Positions 12,201 to 20,137 of a stretch of 64,000 nt of DNA are shown in pieces. Below the pieces are notes generated by a model, which worked only from the letters and a program-made list of their open reading frames with translations, ran no database searches and was not told where the DNA came from. The position numbers and the translations under genes are program-made. This DNA comes from CAMYLY01 sp036397755 (GTDB lineage: Bacteria > Gemmatimonadota > Gemmatimonadetes > Gemmatimonadales > GWC2-71-9). The stretch lies in NCBI GenBank assembly GCA_036397755.1, contig DASWII010000012.1:1-64000 (forward strand), in the 5' to 3' direction. Within the stretch, counting starts at the first letter, position 1. Every line of letters starts with the position of its first letter.

Positions 12201-13038
12201 CGCCGGCTCCACGTTCACCGTACGCCTTCCCGAGACGATGACCGTCCAGCAAGCGGAGACCACCGGAGCTGCCCCGGTCGGGTCGGGCGTGGCGGGAACG
12301 ATTCTCGTGGTGGACGACGACCCGGCGGCGCGCGACATCGTGCGGCGCACCATCGCGCGCGACGGATACCGTGTGATCGAGGCGGCGTCGGGTCCGGCCG
12401 CGCTCCAGCTGGCCCGCGAGCATCGGCCCGACGCCATCACGCTGGACGTGCTGATGCCGGGGATGGACGGATGGTCGGTGCTGGTGGCGCTGAAAGGCGA
12501 CCGCGAGCTGGCCGAGATCCCGGTCGTGATGGTGTCGGTGGTGGATGAGGCCAACCTCGGCTTCACCCTGGGGGCCGCGGAGTATCTCACCAAACCGCTC
12601 GACCGCGATCGGTTGGGAGCCGTGCTCGCCCGCTTCGTCGACGGCCGCCGCAACCAACCCGTGCTGGTGGTGGAGGACGACGCGGCGACCCGCACCATGC
12701 TCCGCCGCGCGCTGGAGCAGGATCGCTGGACCGTGGTGGAAGCCGAGAACGGGCGCGCCGGGCTCGAACGCGTGCGCGACTCGGTGCCGGCGCTCGTGCT
12801 CCTGGATCTCCTGATGCCCGAGGTGGACGGCTTCGCATTCTTGCAGGCGCTGCGGTCCGACGAGAAGACCCGGGATGTCCCGGTCATCGTGATCACGGCC
12901 AAGGACCTGACCGACGCCGACCGCAGCCGGCTGAATGGGGGGATCGCGCAGATCGTGCAGAAGACCGCCAATGACGGCGCTGGGTTCCTCCAGGCCGTAC
13001 GGCACGCCATCGGTGCGCGTGCGCGGGGAGCCGCGTGA
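9271..13038 (+). CDS. Large soluble hybrid histidine kinase: GAFx4-PAS-HisKA-HATPase-REC-REC
   Basis: Hybrid kinase of 1255 residues. The N-terminal GAF (about 1-135) is shorter and more diverged. Three near-identical GAF repeats of exactly 166 residues follow (139-304, 305-470, 471-636), then PAS at about 636-750, HisKA with His770, HATPase with VTDSGIGMT and YGGTGLGLPI, receiver 1 with Asp1059 (TLDVLMPGMDG) and Lys1108, and receiver 2 with Asp1179 (LLDLLMPEVDG). No transmembrane segment is present. Start and stop overlap both neighbours. The C-terminal double-receiver module matches the first kinase of the array, so one of the two genes probably arose by duplication of the other and then gained GAF modules. 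The ligand is unknown. Confidence 0.93.
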   Translation: MIRDASPTLAAAQMRSALLRLSTRIAESSDEGDVCTGVVEALGDSAFGFKGVALYVAGSDAFEPALAASAGEFVPRGDVAELKRPLRVGQSAIGELVVQREGGRAFDKGDVEILSAAANQASIALGRVRLLAAERTRTTEQRALLDTLTDLSSELQLDRLLQAVLERAVGLLGVTGGELAIYEAESDALVIVASHNMEVNAVGTRMRVGEGAMGYVARTHEPLIIPRYQDWEGRSDKYTQSTVQTVMATPLLIGPRLVGAIASIHSDPGRRFGESDLRLLNLFAAQAAIAIENARLFTSEKERAVEQQALLDSLQDLSAELELGRLLQAVLRRAVALLDVTGGELAIYDQERRELEIVASHNMETDAVGMRMALGEGAMGSVGQTLEPLIIPRYQDWAGRSDKYIQTSVQAVMAAPLVIGNRLVGAIASVHSNPDRQFGERDLRRLMMFAPQAAIAIENARLFARERQQAAEQEALLETLQDLSGALELSGVLHRVLERAVTLLQVTGGELATFDEARNELLIAASHNMDTDAVGTRMAVGEGAMGQVAETHEPLIIPRYQEWMGRSDKYALATIQSVIAAPLLIGKRLVGVIAAVHNDPDHAFGDDALRLLSLFGPQAAIAIENARLYAEAQRYFEDLVLNNPVAIVNLDADNKITTCNPAFERMFQYAREEVVGTNLDELVTTENTLDDARAYTEAANAGRTAAGTGRRRRKDGTLIDVEIFSIPIVVGGTRVGMIALYHDVTELLAARRTAESANESKSQFLANMSHELRTPLNAIIGYSEMLQEDAQEAGLEDFVADLAKIQSSGKHLLSLINDVLDLSKIEAGKMDLVVEQFDVAAMIEQVTTTVRPMVEKNGNTLQVRIGEGVDGMFADATRLRQVLLNLLSNASKFTHNGVIQLATTRQAGPDGQPWIHLAVTDSGIGMTPEQAGRVFEAFAQAEASTASKYGGTGLGLPISRKFCQMMGGDIDVTSEVGAGSTFTVRLPETMTVQQAETTGAAPVGSGVAGTILVVDDDPAARDIVRRTIARDGYRVIEAASGPAALQLAREHRPDAITLDVLMPGMDGWSVLVALKGDRELAEIPVVMVSVVDEANLGFTLGAAEYLTKPLDRDRLGAVLARFVDGRRNQPVLVVEDDAATRTMLRRALEQDRWTVVEAENGRAGLERVRDSVPALVLLDLLMPEVDGFAFLQALRSDEKTRDVPVIVITAKDLTDADRSRLNGGIAQIVQKTANDGAGFLQAVRHAIGARARGAA
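9685..11178 (+). repeat. Three tandem 498-bp GAF-coding repeats
   Basis: Three consecutive in-frame units (9685-10182, 10183-10680, 10681-11178) each encode 166 residues with the same landmarks: an xEQxALL entry, TGGELA, SHNM, GEGAMG, PLIIPRYQ, GRSDKY, and PQAAIAIENAR at the end of units 2 and 3 (AQAAIAIENAR in unit 1). The equal lengths point to recent unequal-crossover duplication of a whole sensor module. Confidence 0.85.
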
Positions 13039-15167
13039 TGGGAGCCAAAGCCCGGCGCCCCACACCACGCGTCAACGGTCACGCGGCCCGGCGGCAGGCC
13101 GCCCTCCTCCGTCTGTCCACGGCTATCGCATCGGCGCACGACGAACGCGAGGTGTGTCAGGCCGTGGTGGAGGGCCTGCATGACGAGGCACTGGGATACA
13201 ACTTCATCGGCGTGTTCATGATCGACTCGGCGAGCGGCGATCGTGTGCTCCAGGCGAGCGTCGGGTGGGAGGACGTGCCGGAGAACTGGCACGTTCATCC
13301 GGGAGAAGGCCTGAGCGAGCTCGCCGCGGCCAACGGTTCTCTGCACTACACCCCCGACGTAACGCGCGAGTCACGCTATCTCGCGAGTCTCGCGAGCGGG
13401 AGCGAAGTCGATGCCCCCCTGATCGCGGACGGTCAGACGATCGGCGTGCTGGTGGTCGAAAGCCGCGAGCCCAACGCCTTCGGCGCGGAGGACTTCGAGA
13501 TCCTCACCGCCGCCGCCAACCAGGCCGCCATCGCGATCGAGCGCGCGCGCCTTTTGGCCGAAGAGCGGCGCCGGGCCGACGAACACAAGGCGTTGCTCGA
13601 CACGATGGCGGATCTGTCTTCCGAGCTTGAGTTGAGCCGAGTTCTCCAGGCCGTGATCGCCCGCGCCGTCACCGTGCTCGGCGTGACGGGCGGAGAGGTC
13701 GCCATCTTCGACGAGGAGACCCGGGAGTTGGTCGTCCTCGCCAGCGAGAACATCGGCAAGGACTCGACCAACACGCGCATCGCCCTGGGTGAGGGCGCCA
13801 TGGGCACGGTGGCCCAGACCCTCGAGCCCCTCATCATCCCCTCGTACCACGAGTGGCTCGGTCAGTCTCCCAAGTACGCCGACGTGATGGTGCACTCCGT
13901 GATGGCGGCGCCGCTGCTGATCGGCCGCCGATTGGTCGGCGCGATCGCCACCGTGCATTCCGATCCGGACCACATGTTCAATGCCGACGACCTCCGCCTG
14001 CTGAACTTGTTCGCTCCACAGGCGGCCATCGCCATCGAGAACGCCCGTCTGTACACGGCGGCTCAACGGCAGAAGCAGTACTTCGAGGAAGTGGTCGTCA
14101 ACAGCCCGGTCGCCATCGTGACCCTCGATCGCGACCACAACATCGTGTCGTGCAACCCGGCGTTCGAGACCCTGTTCGGGTACCGGCAGGACGAGACCAT
14201 CGGGCGGAATCTCGACGAGCTCATCACGACCGAGTCCGCGCGGTCCGAAGCCGTCAGCTACACGAGGCAAGCGCTCGATCGGCCGGTGCGCGGCATCGGA
14301 CGGCGACGGCGCAAGGACGGGACGTGGGTCGACGTGGAGATCCTGGGCGTGCCGGTCTTCGTCGAGAACGAGCGCGTTGGGCTGATGGGCCTGTACCACG
14401 ACATCACGGAGCTGCTGAAGGCCCGCCAGGAGGCCGAGGCGGCCAACTCCGCGAAGAGTCAGTTCCTGGCCAGCATGAGTCACGAGCTCCGCACGCCGCT
14501 GAACGCGATCATCGGCTACGGGGAGATGCTGCAGGAAGAGGTCGAGGAACTTGGGCAGCCGCTGCTGACCGAGGATCTGGGCAAGATCACCGCGGCGGGC
14601 CGACACCTCCTGCGCCTGATCAACGACGTCCTCGATCTCTCCAAGATCGAAGCGGGCAAGATGGAGCTCCACCTGGAGACGTTCGACATCCAGGAAATGC
14701 TCGAAGACGTGCTCAATACGGTGCGGCCGCTCGTGAGCCGCAACGACAACCTCTTCGAGACGGATATCCCCGCCGACCTTGGCACGATGCGCGGTGACCT
14801 CACCAAAGTGCGACAGATGCTGCTCAATCTCATCTCGAACTCCGCCAAATTCACGACCGGCGGGCGGATCGGCTTGTCCGTCGCCCGCGAGGAGGAGGAC
14901 ACGATCGTGTTCCGGGTCCGCGACACCGGGATCGGCATGACGGACGGGCAACTGGGCCGGCTGTTCGAAGCGTTCTCGCAGGCGGAGTCCGCCACGTCGG
15001 CCAAGTACGGCGGAACCGGGCTGGGGCTCGCGATCACCAAGCGGTTCTCGCGCATGATGGGTGGCGACGTCACGGTTGAAAGCACCCCGGGCAAAGGCTC
15101 TATCTTTACCATCCGGCTCCCCGCCCATGTGGTGGCGGCGGCGAGCGAACACGAGGTACCCGAATGA
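13035..15167 (+). CDS. Soluble histidine kinase: GAF-GAF-PAS-HisKA-HATPase
   Basis: Sensor kinase of about 710 residues, the fourth of the array. GAF at about 20-175, GAF at about 185-340, PAS at about 345-460, HisKA with His483 in SMSHELRTPLN, HATPase with VRDTGIGMT and YGGTGLGLAI. There is no receiver and no membrane segment. The start is either GTG 13035 (GTGA overlap with the previous stop) or the next codon, ATG 13038. It ends ATGA-overlapped with a free receiver, its most likely partner. In layout it is the first kinase of the array without the receivers. Confidence 0.92.
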   Translation: MMGAKARRPTPRVNGHAARRQAALLRLSTAIASAHDEREVCQAVVEGLHDEALGYNFIGVFMIDSASGDRVLQASVGWEDVPENWHVHPGEGLSELAAANGSLHYTPDVTRESRYLASLASGSEVDAPLIADGQTIGVLVVESREPNAFGAEDFEILTAAANQAAIAIERARLLAEERRRADEHKALLDTMADLSSELELSRVLQAVIARAVTVLGVTGGEVAIFDEETRELVVLASENIGKDSTNTRIALGEGAMGTVAQTLEPLIIPSYHEWLGQSPKYADVMVHSVMAAPLLIGRRLVGAIATVHSDPDHMFNADDLRLLNLFAPQAAIAIENARLYTAAQRQKQYFEEVVVNSPVAIVTLDRDHNIVSCNPAFETLFGYRQDETIGRNLDELITTESARSEAVSYTRQALDRPVRGIGRRRRKDGTWVDVEILGVPVFVENERVGLMGLYHDITELLKARQEAEAANSAKSQFLASMSHELRTPLNAIIGYGEMLQEEVEELGQPLLTEDLGKITAAGRHLLRLINDVLDLSKIEAGKMELHLETFDIQEMLEDVLNTVRPLVSRNDNLFETDIPADLGTMRGDLTKVRQMLLNLISNSAKFTTGGRIGLSVAREEEDTIVFRVRDTGIGMTDGQLGRLFEAFSQAESATSAKYGGTGLGLAITKRFSRMMGGDVTVESTPGKGSIFTIRLPAHVVAAASEHEVPE

Positions 15168-15556
15168 CCAACGGAGACCAATCCATGGCCAGGATCCTCC
15201 TCGTCGAGGACAATGAGATGAACCGGGACATGCTGTCGCGCCGGCTCACGCGGAAGGGATACGACGTGGAAATGGCGGTGGACGGCCAGCAAGGGATCGA
15301 CATGGCGAAAGCCGGCAAGTACGACCTCATCTTGATGGATATGAGCCTGCCCGAGGTCGACGGCTGGGAGGCCACGCGGCGCCTGCGGGAGGATCCCGCG
15401 ATGAGTGCGGTCCCCATCATCGCGCTCACGGCACACGCGATGTCCGGCGACCGCGAGAAGGCGCTGGAGGCGGGCTGCAACGACTACGATACGAAGCCGA
15501 TCGAGCTGCCCCGGCTGCTGTCCAAGATCGAGGCGGCACTCCGCGCGGCCCAGTGA
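15164..15556 (+). CDS. Stand-alone response-regulator receiver (CheY/DivK-like)
   Basis: Single receiver domain of about 130 residues with no output domain. The acidic pocket is in ILLVEDNEMNRD, the phosphoacceptor Asp in ILMDMSLPEVDG, the conserved Thr/Ser-Ala in ALTAHAM, and the Lys in YDTKPIELP. Two starts are plausible: ATG 15164 (ATGA overlap, GAGG seven bases upstream) or ATG 15185 (GGAGA seven bases upstream), which would give the more typical MARILLVED N-terminus. The pattern ALTAHAMSGDREKALEAGCNDY is like DivK-type shuttles. In context it could carry phosphate from the receiver-less kinases to another protein; this is inference. Confidence 0.93.
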   Translation: MTNGDQSMARILLVEDNEMNRDMLSRRLTRKGYDVEMAVDGQQGIDMAKAGKYDLILMDMSLPEVDGWEATRRLREDPAMSAVPIIALTAHAMSGDREKALEAGCNDYDTKPIELPRLLSKIEAALRAAQ

Positions 15557-17475
15557 CCGACGCGACGCGTCCCACCACGGTCTCGGAGTGGCGCCATGAG
15601 CTGCGCACCCCGGTCAACCACATCATGGGGTACGCGGAGATGCTGCTGGAGGATGCCGTCGACAGCGGCGCCGAGACCCAGGCGGCGGCCCTGCGGGACG
15701 CGGTAACGGCCGCGCGCGACGCGGTGACCCTGATCAACACGACGCTGCCGCCGGAACGCACGGACATCACGGACGCCGAGTTGCTGACCCTCGCGGACAG
15801 CCTCCAGGATCCCAGGGATCGCGTGGCGCAGGCGATGGAGCGCCTCGTGGCCGGCGGCGCAACGGGCGCGGGCGCGAGCTTCCACGACGACGTGCGCCGC
15901 ATTTTGCGCGCGGCCGACCGCCTCCTCCAGGTCGCGCGATCCGTGGCCCCCGCACCCGTCGAGCCGCAGGTGGCGGATGCGACCCCCGGTGATGCGCCAC
16001 CCGGGGCGGCGCGGATTCTGATCGTCGACGACATCGAGGAGAATCGCGACGTGCTGCGACGCCGGCTCGAGCGTGAGGGGCACGCGGTCGTGAGCGCCGA
16101 GAACGGCCGGCAGGCGCTCGACCTGCTGGCGGCGGGCAGCTGCTGCGACCTCGTACTCCTGGACGTGATGATGCCGGAGATCGACGGCTTCGAGGTGCTG
16201 CGTCGGTTGAAGGGAGACACGTCGACCCGTGATATCCCGGTCATCATGATCTCGGCGCTTGACGATGTCGAAGGCATCGGACGCTGCATCGAGGCCGGCG
16301 CCGAGGACTACCTCCCCAAACCGTTTGACCCGATCCTCCTGCGCGCCCGCATCACGGCGTCACTCGAGAAGAAGCGGCTCCGCGACCAGGAAAAGGAGTA
16401 TCTCCACCAGGTGAATCGGGTCATCGCCGCCGCGACCGCGGTCGAGACCGGCGCGTACGAAGGCGGCGCACTCGCGGAGGTCGCGCGTCGCGAGGACGCC
16501 CTCGGGCGTCTCGCGCGGGTGTTCGACGGCATGGCCGCGCAGGTCAAGGCGCGCGAGGACCGCCTGCGCACGCAGGTGCGCGACCTGCAACGGGAGATCA
16601 AGGCCGCCCGCGATACGGCGGAACACGCCACGCCCCACGGACTGGACGATGGAAAGTTGGCGGTCGGCGATCTGCTCGCCAATCGCTACCAGATCGAGGC
16701 GGTGATCGGCGCCGGCGGCATGGGGACCGTGTACCGGGCCCGCGACACGGAGCTCGACGAGGTCGTGGCCATCAAGACGCTGCGCCCCGAGTTCGTGTCC
16801 GATGACAAGCTGGTGGAGCGATTCAAGAGCGAAATCCGCCTGGCTCGCCGCATCTCGCACCAGAACGTCGTGCGCACGCACGACCTCGGCGAGTGGAAGG
16901 GACTCTACTACCTCACGATGGAACTGGTGGAGGGTCTCACCGTGCGGGAGCTCCTGGACCAGCGGGGCCGCCTCGAAATCTCATCCACCATCGCGATCGG
17001 ACGCCAGCTGGCGGCCTCACTTGCCGTGGCCCATGAACAGAGCGTGATCCACCGCGACATCAAACCGCAGAACCTGCTGCTCGACGCCTCCGGCGTGCTC
17101 AAGGTCATGGACTTCGGCGTCGCCCGACTGGCGGAGCGCTCGGTCAACCTGACCGAGGCGGGGCTCATTCTGGGCACGCCGGCCTATATGTCCCCGGAAC
17201 AGATCATCGGGGAAGAGATCGACGGTCGCACGGACCTGTACGCCGCCGGCGTCGTGCTCTACGAGTGCCTCACGGGTCGACTCCCGTTCGATGGGCATTC
17301 CGTGGTGTCCCTCATTGCCAAGGTCCTGAACGACGAGGCGCCCCCCCCGCTGGAGGCCAACGCCGACATCCCGCCGGCGCTCTCGGGTCTGGTCCAGGGC
17401 CTGCTCGCCAAGGATCCCGCCGACCGGCCCCAGTCGGCCGCCGAACTCGCCACCCAGCTCGACCGGCTCGGGTAG
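15553..17475 (+). CDS. DHp-like/receiver/HAMP-like/Hanks-type Ser/Thr protein kinase fusion
   Basis: 640-residue fusion. Residues 10-65 resemble a HisKA dimerisation helix with an H-box (His15 in EWRHELRTPVNHIMGY), but no HATPase follows. A receiver spans about 153-270 (Asp204 in LLDVMMPEIDG, Lys256). Residues 285-350 look like a cytosolic HAMP or coiled coil (ALGRLARVFDGMAAQV). A complete protein kinase spans about 378-640: GAGGMGTVY loop, Lys408, Glu427, HRDIKPQN, DFG at 520-522, and GTPAYMSPEQ. No PASTA repeats or transmembrane segment. GTG 15553 overlaps the previous stop (GTGA). The DHp-like helix may be a docking or dimer surface, or a phosphotransfer site; which one cannot be told from sequence. 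It closes the array and is the likely output of the system. Domain calls are firm; the mechanism is inferred. Confidence 0.92.
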   Translation: MTDATRPTTVSEWRHELRTPVNHIMGYAEMLLEDAVDSGAETQAAALRDAVTAARDAVTLINTTLPPERTDITDAELLTLADSLQDPRDRVAQAMERLVAGGATGAGASFHDDVRRILRAADRLLQVARSVAPAPVEPQVADATPGDAPPGAARILIVDDIEENRDVLRRRLEREGHAVVSAENGRQALDLLAAGSCCDLVLLDVMMPEIDGFEVLRRLKGDTSTRDIPVIMISALDDVEGIGRCIEAGAEDYLPKPFDPILLRARITASLEKKRLRDQEKEYLHQVNRVIAAATAVETGAYEGGALAEVARREDALGRLARVFDGMAAQVKAREDRLRTQVRDLQREIKAARDTAEHATPHGLDDGKLAVGDLLANRYQIEAVIGAGGMGTVYRARDTELDEVVAIKTLRPEFVSDDKLVERFKSEIRLARRISHQNVVRTHDLGEWKGLYYLTMELVEGLTVRELLDQRGRLEISSTIAIGRQLAASLAVAHEQSVIHRDIKPQNLLLDASGVLKVMDFGVARLAERSVNLTEAGLILGTPAYMSPEQIIGEEIDGRTDLYAAGVVLYECLTGRLPFDGHSVVSLIAKVLNDEAPPPLEANADIPPALSGLVQGLLAKDPADRPQSAAELATQLDRLG

Positions 17476-17577
17476 CGCCTCCCGCCGCACGTGCGAGTCC
17501 GGCTTCATACCGACCACGTCCACTCTTCACGTGCATCGGCTAGAGTTGGGGCGGACGTTCCACCCGCGAGAGAGATC

Positions 17578-17853
17578 ATGCCCGACCTGATCCGACACGA
17601 TCCGGATGCCATGCGGTTCACCCTGGAGATGGGTGGGGCCGAAGCGTATCTGCAGTACGGCGAACTCGACGCCGGAGCGCTGGATTTCCGCGTCGTGTAC
17701 GTGCCCGACGCCCTCAGAGGAAGTGGCGTGGCTGCGAAGATCGTGGCGCATGCGCTCGCCTACGCTCGCGCCCAGGGTCGGGAGGTCGTGGCAAGTTGTG
17801 GCTACGTCCGACGCCACCTCGAACGCGAGGCCCAAGCCGCTTCGCAACGCTGA
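17578..17853 (+). CDS. Small GNAT-like N-acetyltransferase (YjdJ/Gtn1 type)
   Basis: 91-residue protein. The acetyl-CoA loop is visible as VPDALRGSGVAAKIVAHALAYAR, followed by VVASCGYVRRHLE, the usual end of the short GNAT family with one central acetyl-CoA site. ATG 17578 has GAGAGA just upstream; an in-frame GTG 29 codons earlier has no support. It is separated from the kinase array by about 100 bp and points at the minus-strand gene that ends at 17905. The substrate is unknown; this small family often has no assigned role. Confidence 0.82.
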   Translation: MPDLIRHDPDAMRFTLEMGGAEAYLQYGELDAGALDFRVVYVPDALRGSGVAAKIVAHALAYARAQGREVVASCGYVRRHLEREAQAASQR

Positions 17854-17904
17854 ACGGCTAGGACAAAAGGACTGCGAACTGAATGCGGTCTCCGCTGTGA
17901 CGGC

Positions 17905-19326
17905 TCAGTGGATCGGCAAGACGATTGAGAGCCGGTGTGTGGTGATCCGCGGGATCGGCGGTATGAGGGATCCCGATAGAGTCGCTAGGACGGCCCGACT
18001 GGCATCCGGAACGTTAGGGTTGTAGTTCCCGTCCCGGTGCGCGCCTTGGTAGTGCAGGCGGAGCTCGCGCGTACCAACAGCAATGCCCCACGTCAGGGTC
18101 CATTCCGCCCACCGCTGATCCTGATGGCGGTAGCTCTCCATCACGTGGTTCCACTGGTCCAGTCCGTAGTCCGTGAGCTCGACACGCAACCCCATTTGGA
18201 AAGCGACCGGCCCGGCGTGTTGGGTCAGCCCCATTCGGGTCTTGACGTTCGAAAACACGAATCGATTCTCCACGGTCTTGCCGCCGACGCGGATGTTTTG
18301 ACCGCTCGTCGTCGTCACCGGAGCCTCGGCTTCTGCCCACGTGTGACTCCATGCGGGTTCGAACGCTAGGTCCATGCCCACCGCCAAGCGCGCTTGCGGA
18401 GGGCCAAAAGTCCTCGACACACCCAACCCGATATCGTACGCCCAGGTGTGGCCTGGGTCGCGCGGGATCCGAGCCAAGACCTCATTGATCTCGTAGGTGG
18501 GGATCTTCGGATGGGTCTTCCGGTTCCCGGTCAGGATGGCGCCAACACGCCAACCGTGCGATCCGAGCGGCTGTTGATACGCCAAGTGGAGGCCCCAGGT
18601 TCGTGTTGCCTCGACGTTGTGTTCGTCACGAAACTCCACCTCCTCATCCCCCGTCAACGAGTCCGTCACAAACTCGCGGTACGTGACGTCGTACGTCATG
18701 TTCACTTGTTCGAGCAGCAGCAGAGTTTCGAAGAAGCGTGTTCCGTCAAGTTGGACCAGTGTTCCGAGCCGAAACTGTTCAGTATGGCCCGACTGGTTCA
18801 CCGAGAAAGGCTCACCGAAGTACCACTCGGATCCGTCCATGGCGCGCAGGTTCGAGAGATAGCCGCTGCCTCCGACCGCCACCTTGTCGCTCAAAACTCG
18901 GCCGGCGGAGATAAAGGCGTATTTGTTCGTCGTAGAAACCTCTCCCGCAAGCCTGTTCCTTGGGACATTGATGGTTTGCAGTGCTCCGGCTCCCCCGCCG
19001 AACCAATCCCCCGTGCGCGTGATGCCTGCCACGGGCAATGTCCAGACGCTCCCACGACGTGTGTCAACTGAGTATACGGTGGGCGTAATCGCAAACAGCG
19101 GGTTGGTCGATCGGACCCCTTTGGCCGGGTTGACGAACGGGTCCAGCAACCCGTCTTCAAGCGCGAATGACACACCGCCCATGCCGAAGTTCTGGGACGG
19201 GAAGATCGCGAACTGATCTCCCGAGGCTAGCGGAATCGTCGTGAGAGAGATGGCTTGAGCGTGCGCGTGCGAGTGCGCCATCATCACAAGGGCCAAGCAG
19301 GGCACCGACCACCGCGCAGACGTCAT
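17905..19326 (-). CDS. Predicted outer-membrane beta-barrel protein of unknown function
   Basis: About 473 residues. ATG 19326 gives a clean signal peptide (hydrophobic core PCLALVMMAHSHAHA, then QAIS) and has GAGG eight bases upstream; a longer start 12 codons earlier would bury the signal. The mature part shows many short alternating polar/hydrophobic strands, a Gly-rich region and an early FGMGGVSFALEDGLLDPFVNPAKG-like segment seen in FadL/PorV-type barrels. It ends HRLSIVLPIH, compatible with a terminal barrel strand. No enzyme motif was seen. Its GC content looks lower than that of most neighbours. The gene lies downstream of the decayed lipoprotein gene at 19485-19941 on the same strand. 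Confidence 0.75.
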   Translation of the reverse strand: MTSARWSVPCLALVMMAHSHAHAQAISLTTIPLASGDQFAIFPSQNFGMGGVSFALEDGLLDPFVNPAKGVRSTNPLFAITPTVYSVDTRRGSVWTLPVAGITRTGDWFGGGAGALQTINVPRNRLAGEVSTTNKYAFISAGRVLSDKVAVGGSGYLSNLRAMDGSEWYFGEPFSVNQSGHTEQFRLGTLVQLDGTRFFETLLLLEQVNMTYDVTYREFVTDSLTGDEEVEFRDEHNVEATRTWGLHLAYQQPLGSHGWRVGAILTGNRKTHPKIPTYEINEVLARIPRDPGHTWAYDIGLGVSRTFGPPQARLAVGMDLAFEPAWSHTWAEAEAPVTTTSGQNIRVGGKTVENRFVFSNVKTRMGLTQHAGPVAFQMGLRVELTDYGLDQWNHVMESYRHQDQRWAEWTLTWGIAVGTRELRLHYQGAHRDGNYNPNVPDASRAVLATLSGSLIPPIPRITTHRLSIVLPIH

Positions 19327-19484
19327 ACGGGCATCCTCGTCAGCGAACCGCCCGGGGCGCACCCACGGACACTTGGTCCGCCAGCTCTGTTAGGCATACC
19401 CCGCCCGGCTTCGGTGGGTCACGTCGACACGGTCGCACGCAGCCCGTGACGGGAATCTCTTTGTCGGACATCGCGCGATGCCCT

Positions 19485-19941
19485 CTAGCGCCCGCCCCGC
19501 ACGAGCCGGTAGGCGCGGATGTGTTCTACCCCGTACGCGTCCTGCCACCGACCGATGACATAGTCGGCGCCGATGTCCTGGACCTCCAGGCCCAGATGCG
19601 TCGTCACCCTCGCAAGCATGGTCCCGGACGCTGCGAACACGCGCCAACTGGTTGCGGCATCGCTCCGGAACGTCGTACTCCCGCACCCAGATGTCCGCAA
19701 AGGGAACCGTGTCGACGTGCCACGTCGGGGCTTGGGCGTCGCGTATGCCTACGATCCAGATCCCCGAGCTGTCCCGAACCTCGGTTGAGGCGCCTCTGAC
19801 GGCGTCGGTCCCGCAGGCGACGCACCACGCCAGGAACGCTAGAGTGGATAGGCGACTCAGCCGCTCCAACACCCGGACCACGACACGGGCCGACAGTTTG
19901 GTCTGACGCGTCAACTCGGCGCTCCCTTTCGTTCGCGCCAC
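19485..19941 (-). pseudogene. Remnant of a six-bladed beta-propeller lipoprotein gene (internal deletion plus frameshift)
   Basis: From GTG 19941 one frame encodes a hydrophobic leader ending near WCVACG, then DSSGIWIVGIRDAQAPTWHV and DIWVREYDVP. In a second frame, entered near 19660-19670, comes SWRVFAASGTMLARV and then IGADYVIGRWQDAYGVEHI, ending at a stop at 19485. These two pieces look like the N- and C-terminal ends of a common Gemmatimonadota lipoprotein type whose central propeller (several hundred residues) is absent. The simplest reading is an internal deletion that also shifted the frame. A short, intact but unrelated gene is less likely, because the two frames complement each other. 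Confidence 0.6.
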
Positions 19942-19955
19942 CCCGACACTCCACT

Positions 19956-19983
19956 ATCTTACTCCGTCCCGGCACTCCGACAA
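19956..19983 (-). promoter_or_regulatory. Sigma-70-type promoter candidate upstream of the decayed lipoprotein gene
   Basis: On the minus strand TTGTCG (19978-19983) and TAAGAT (19956-19961) are separated by 16 bp, with GTG 19941 about eight bases after the expected transcription start. It suggests that the remnant kept its promoter. The rest of 19942-20137 holds only this and the prs promoter; no gene was seen. Confidence 0.45.
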
Positions 19984-20096
19984 CCCAGCCGACTCCCCGC
20001 GTCTCCCACCAGCTGGCGCGCACGCCGCTCAGTACCCCAGGCCATCCTGAGAAGAGGCCCCCAGCACTCGCCCCAGCCCGGGCCGACCCCCACCGC

Positions 20097-20126
20097 TTGG
20101 CTCACAGGGCAGCCCCCGGTTATCTT
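20097..20126 (+). promoter_or_regulatory. prs promoter candidate
   Basis: TTGGCT (20097-20102), an 18-bp spacer and TATCTT (20121-20126). The predicted transcription start is about 20133, five bases before ATG 20138. The same TATCTT hexamer occurs upstream of rpsF. Confidence 0.5.
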
Positions 20127-20137
20127 GGGTGGCTCTT

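Noticed and set aside
8635..13068. Very long open frame on the minus strand opposite three kinase genes
   Set aside because: High GC leaves the third-position antisense frame open. The translation is low-complexity, His/Arg/Gly-rich and matches no fold, and the plus strand encodes complete kinases.
19466..19483. Palindrome just after the decayed lipoprotein stop as a terminator
   Set aside because: The stem is imperfect and is followed by a purine-rich stretch, not a T-run.
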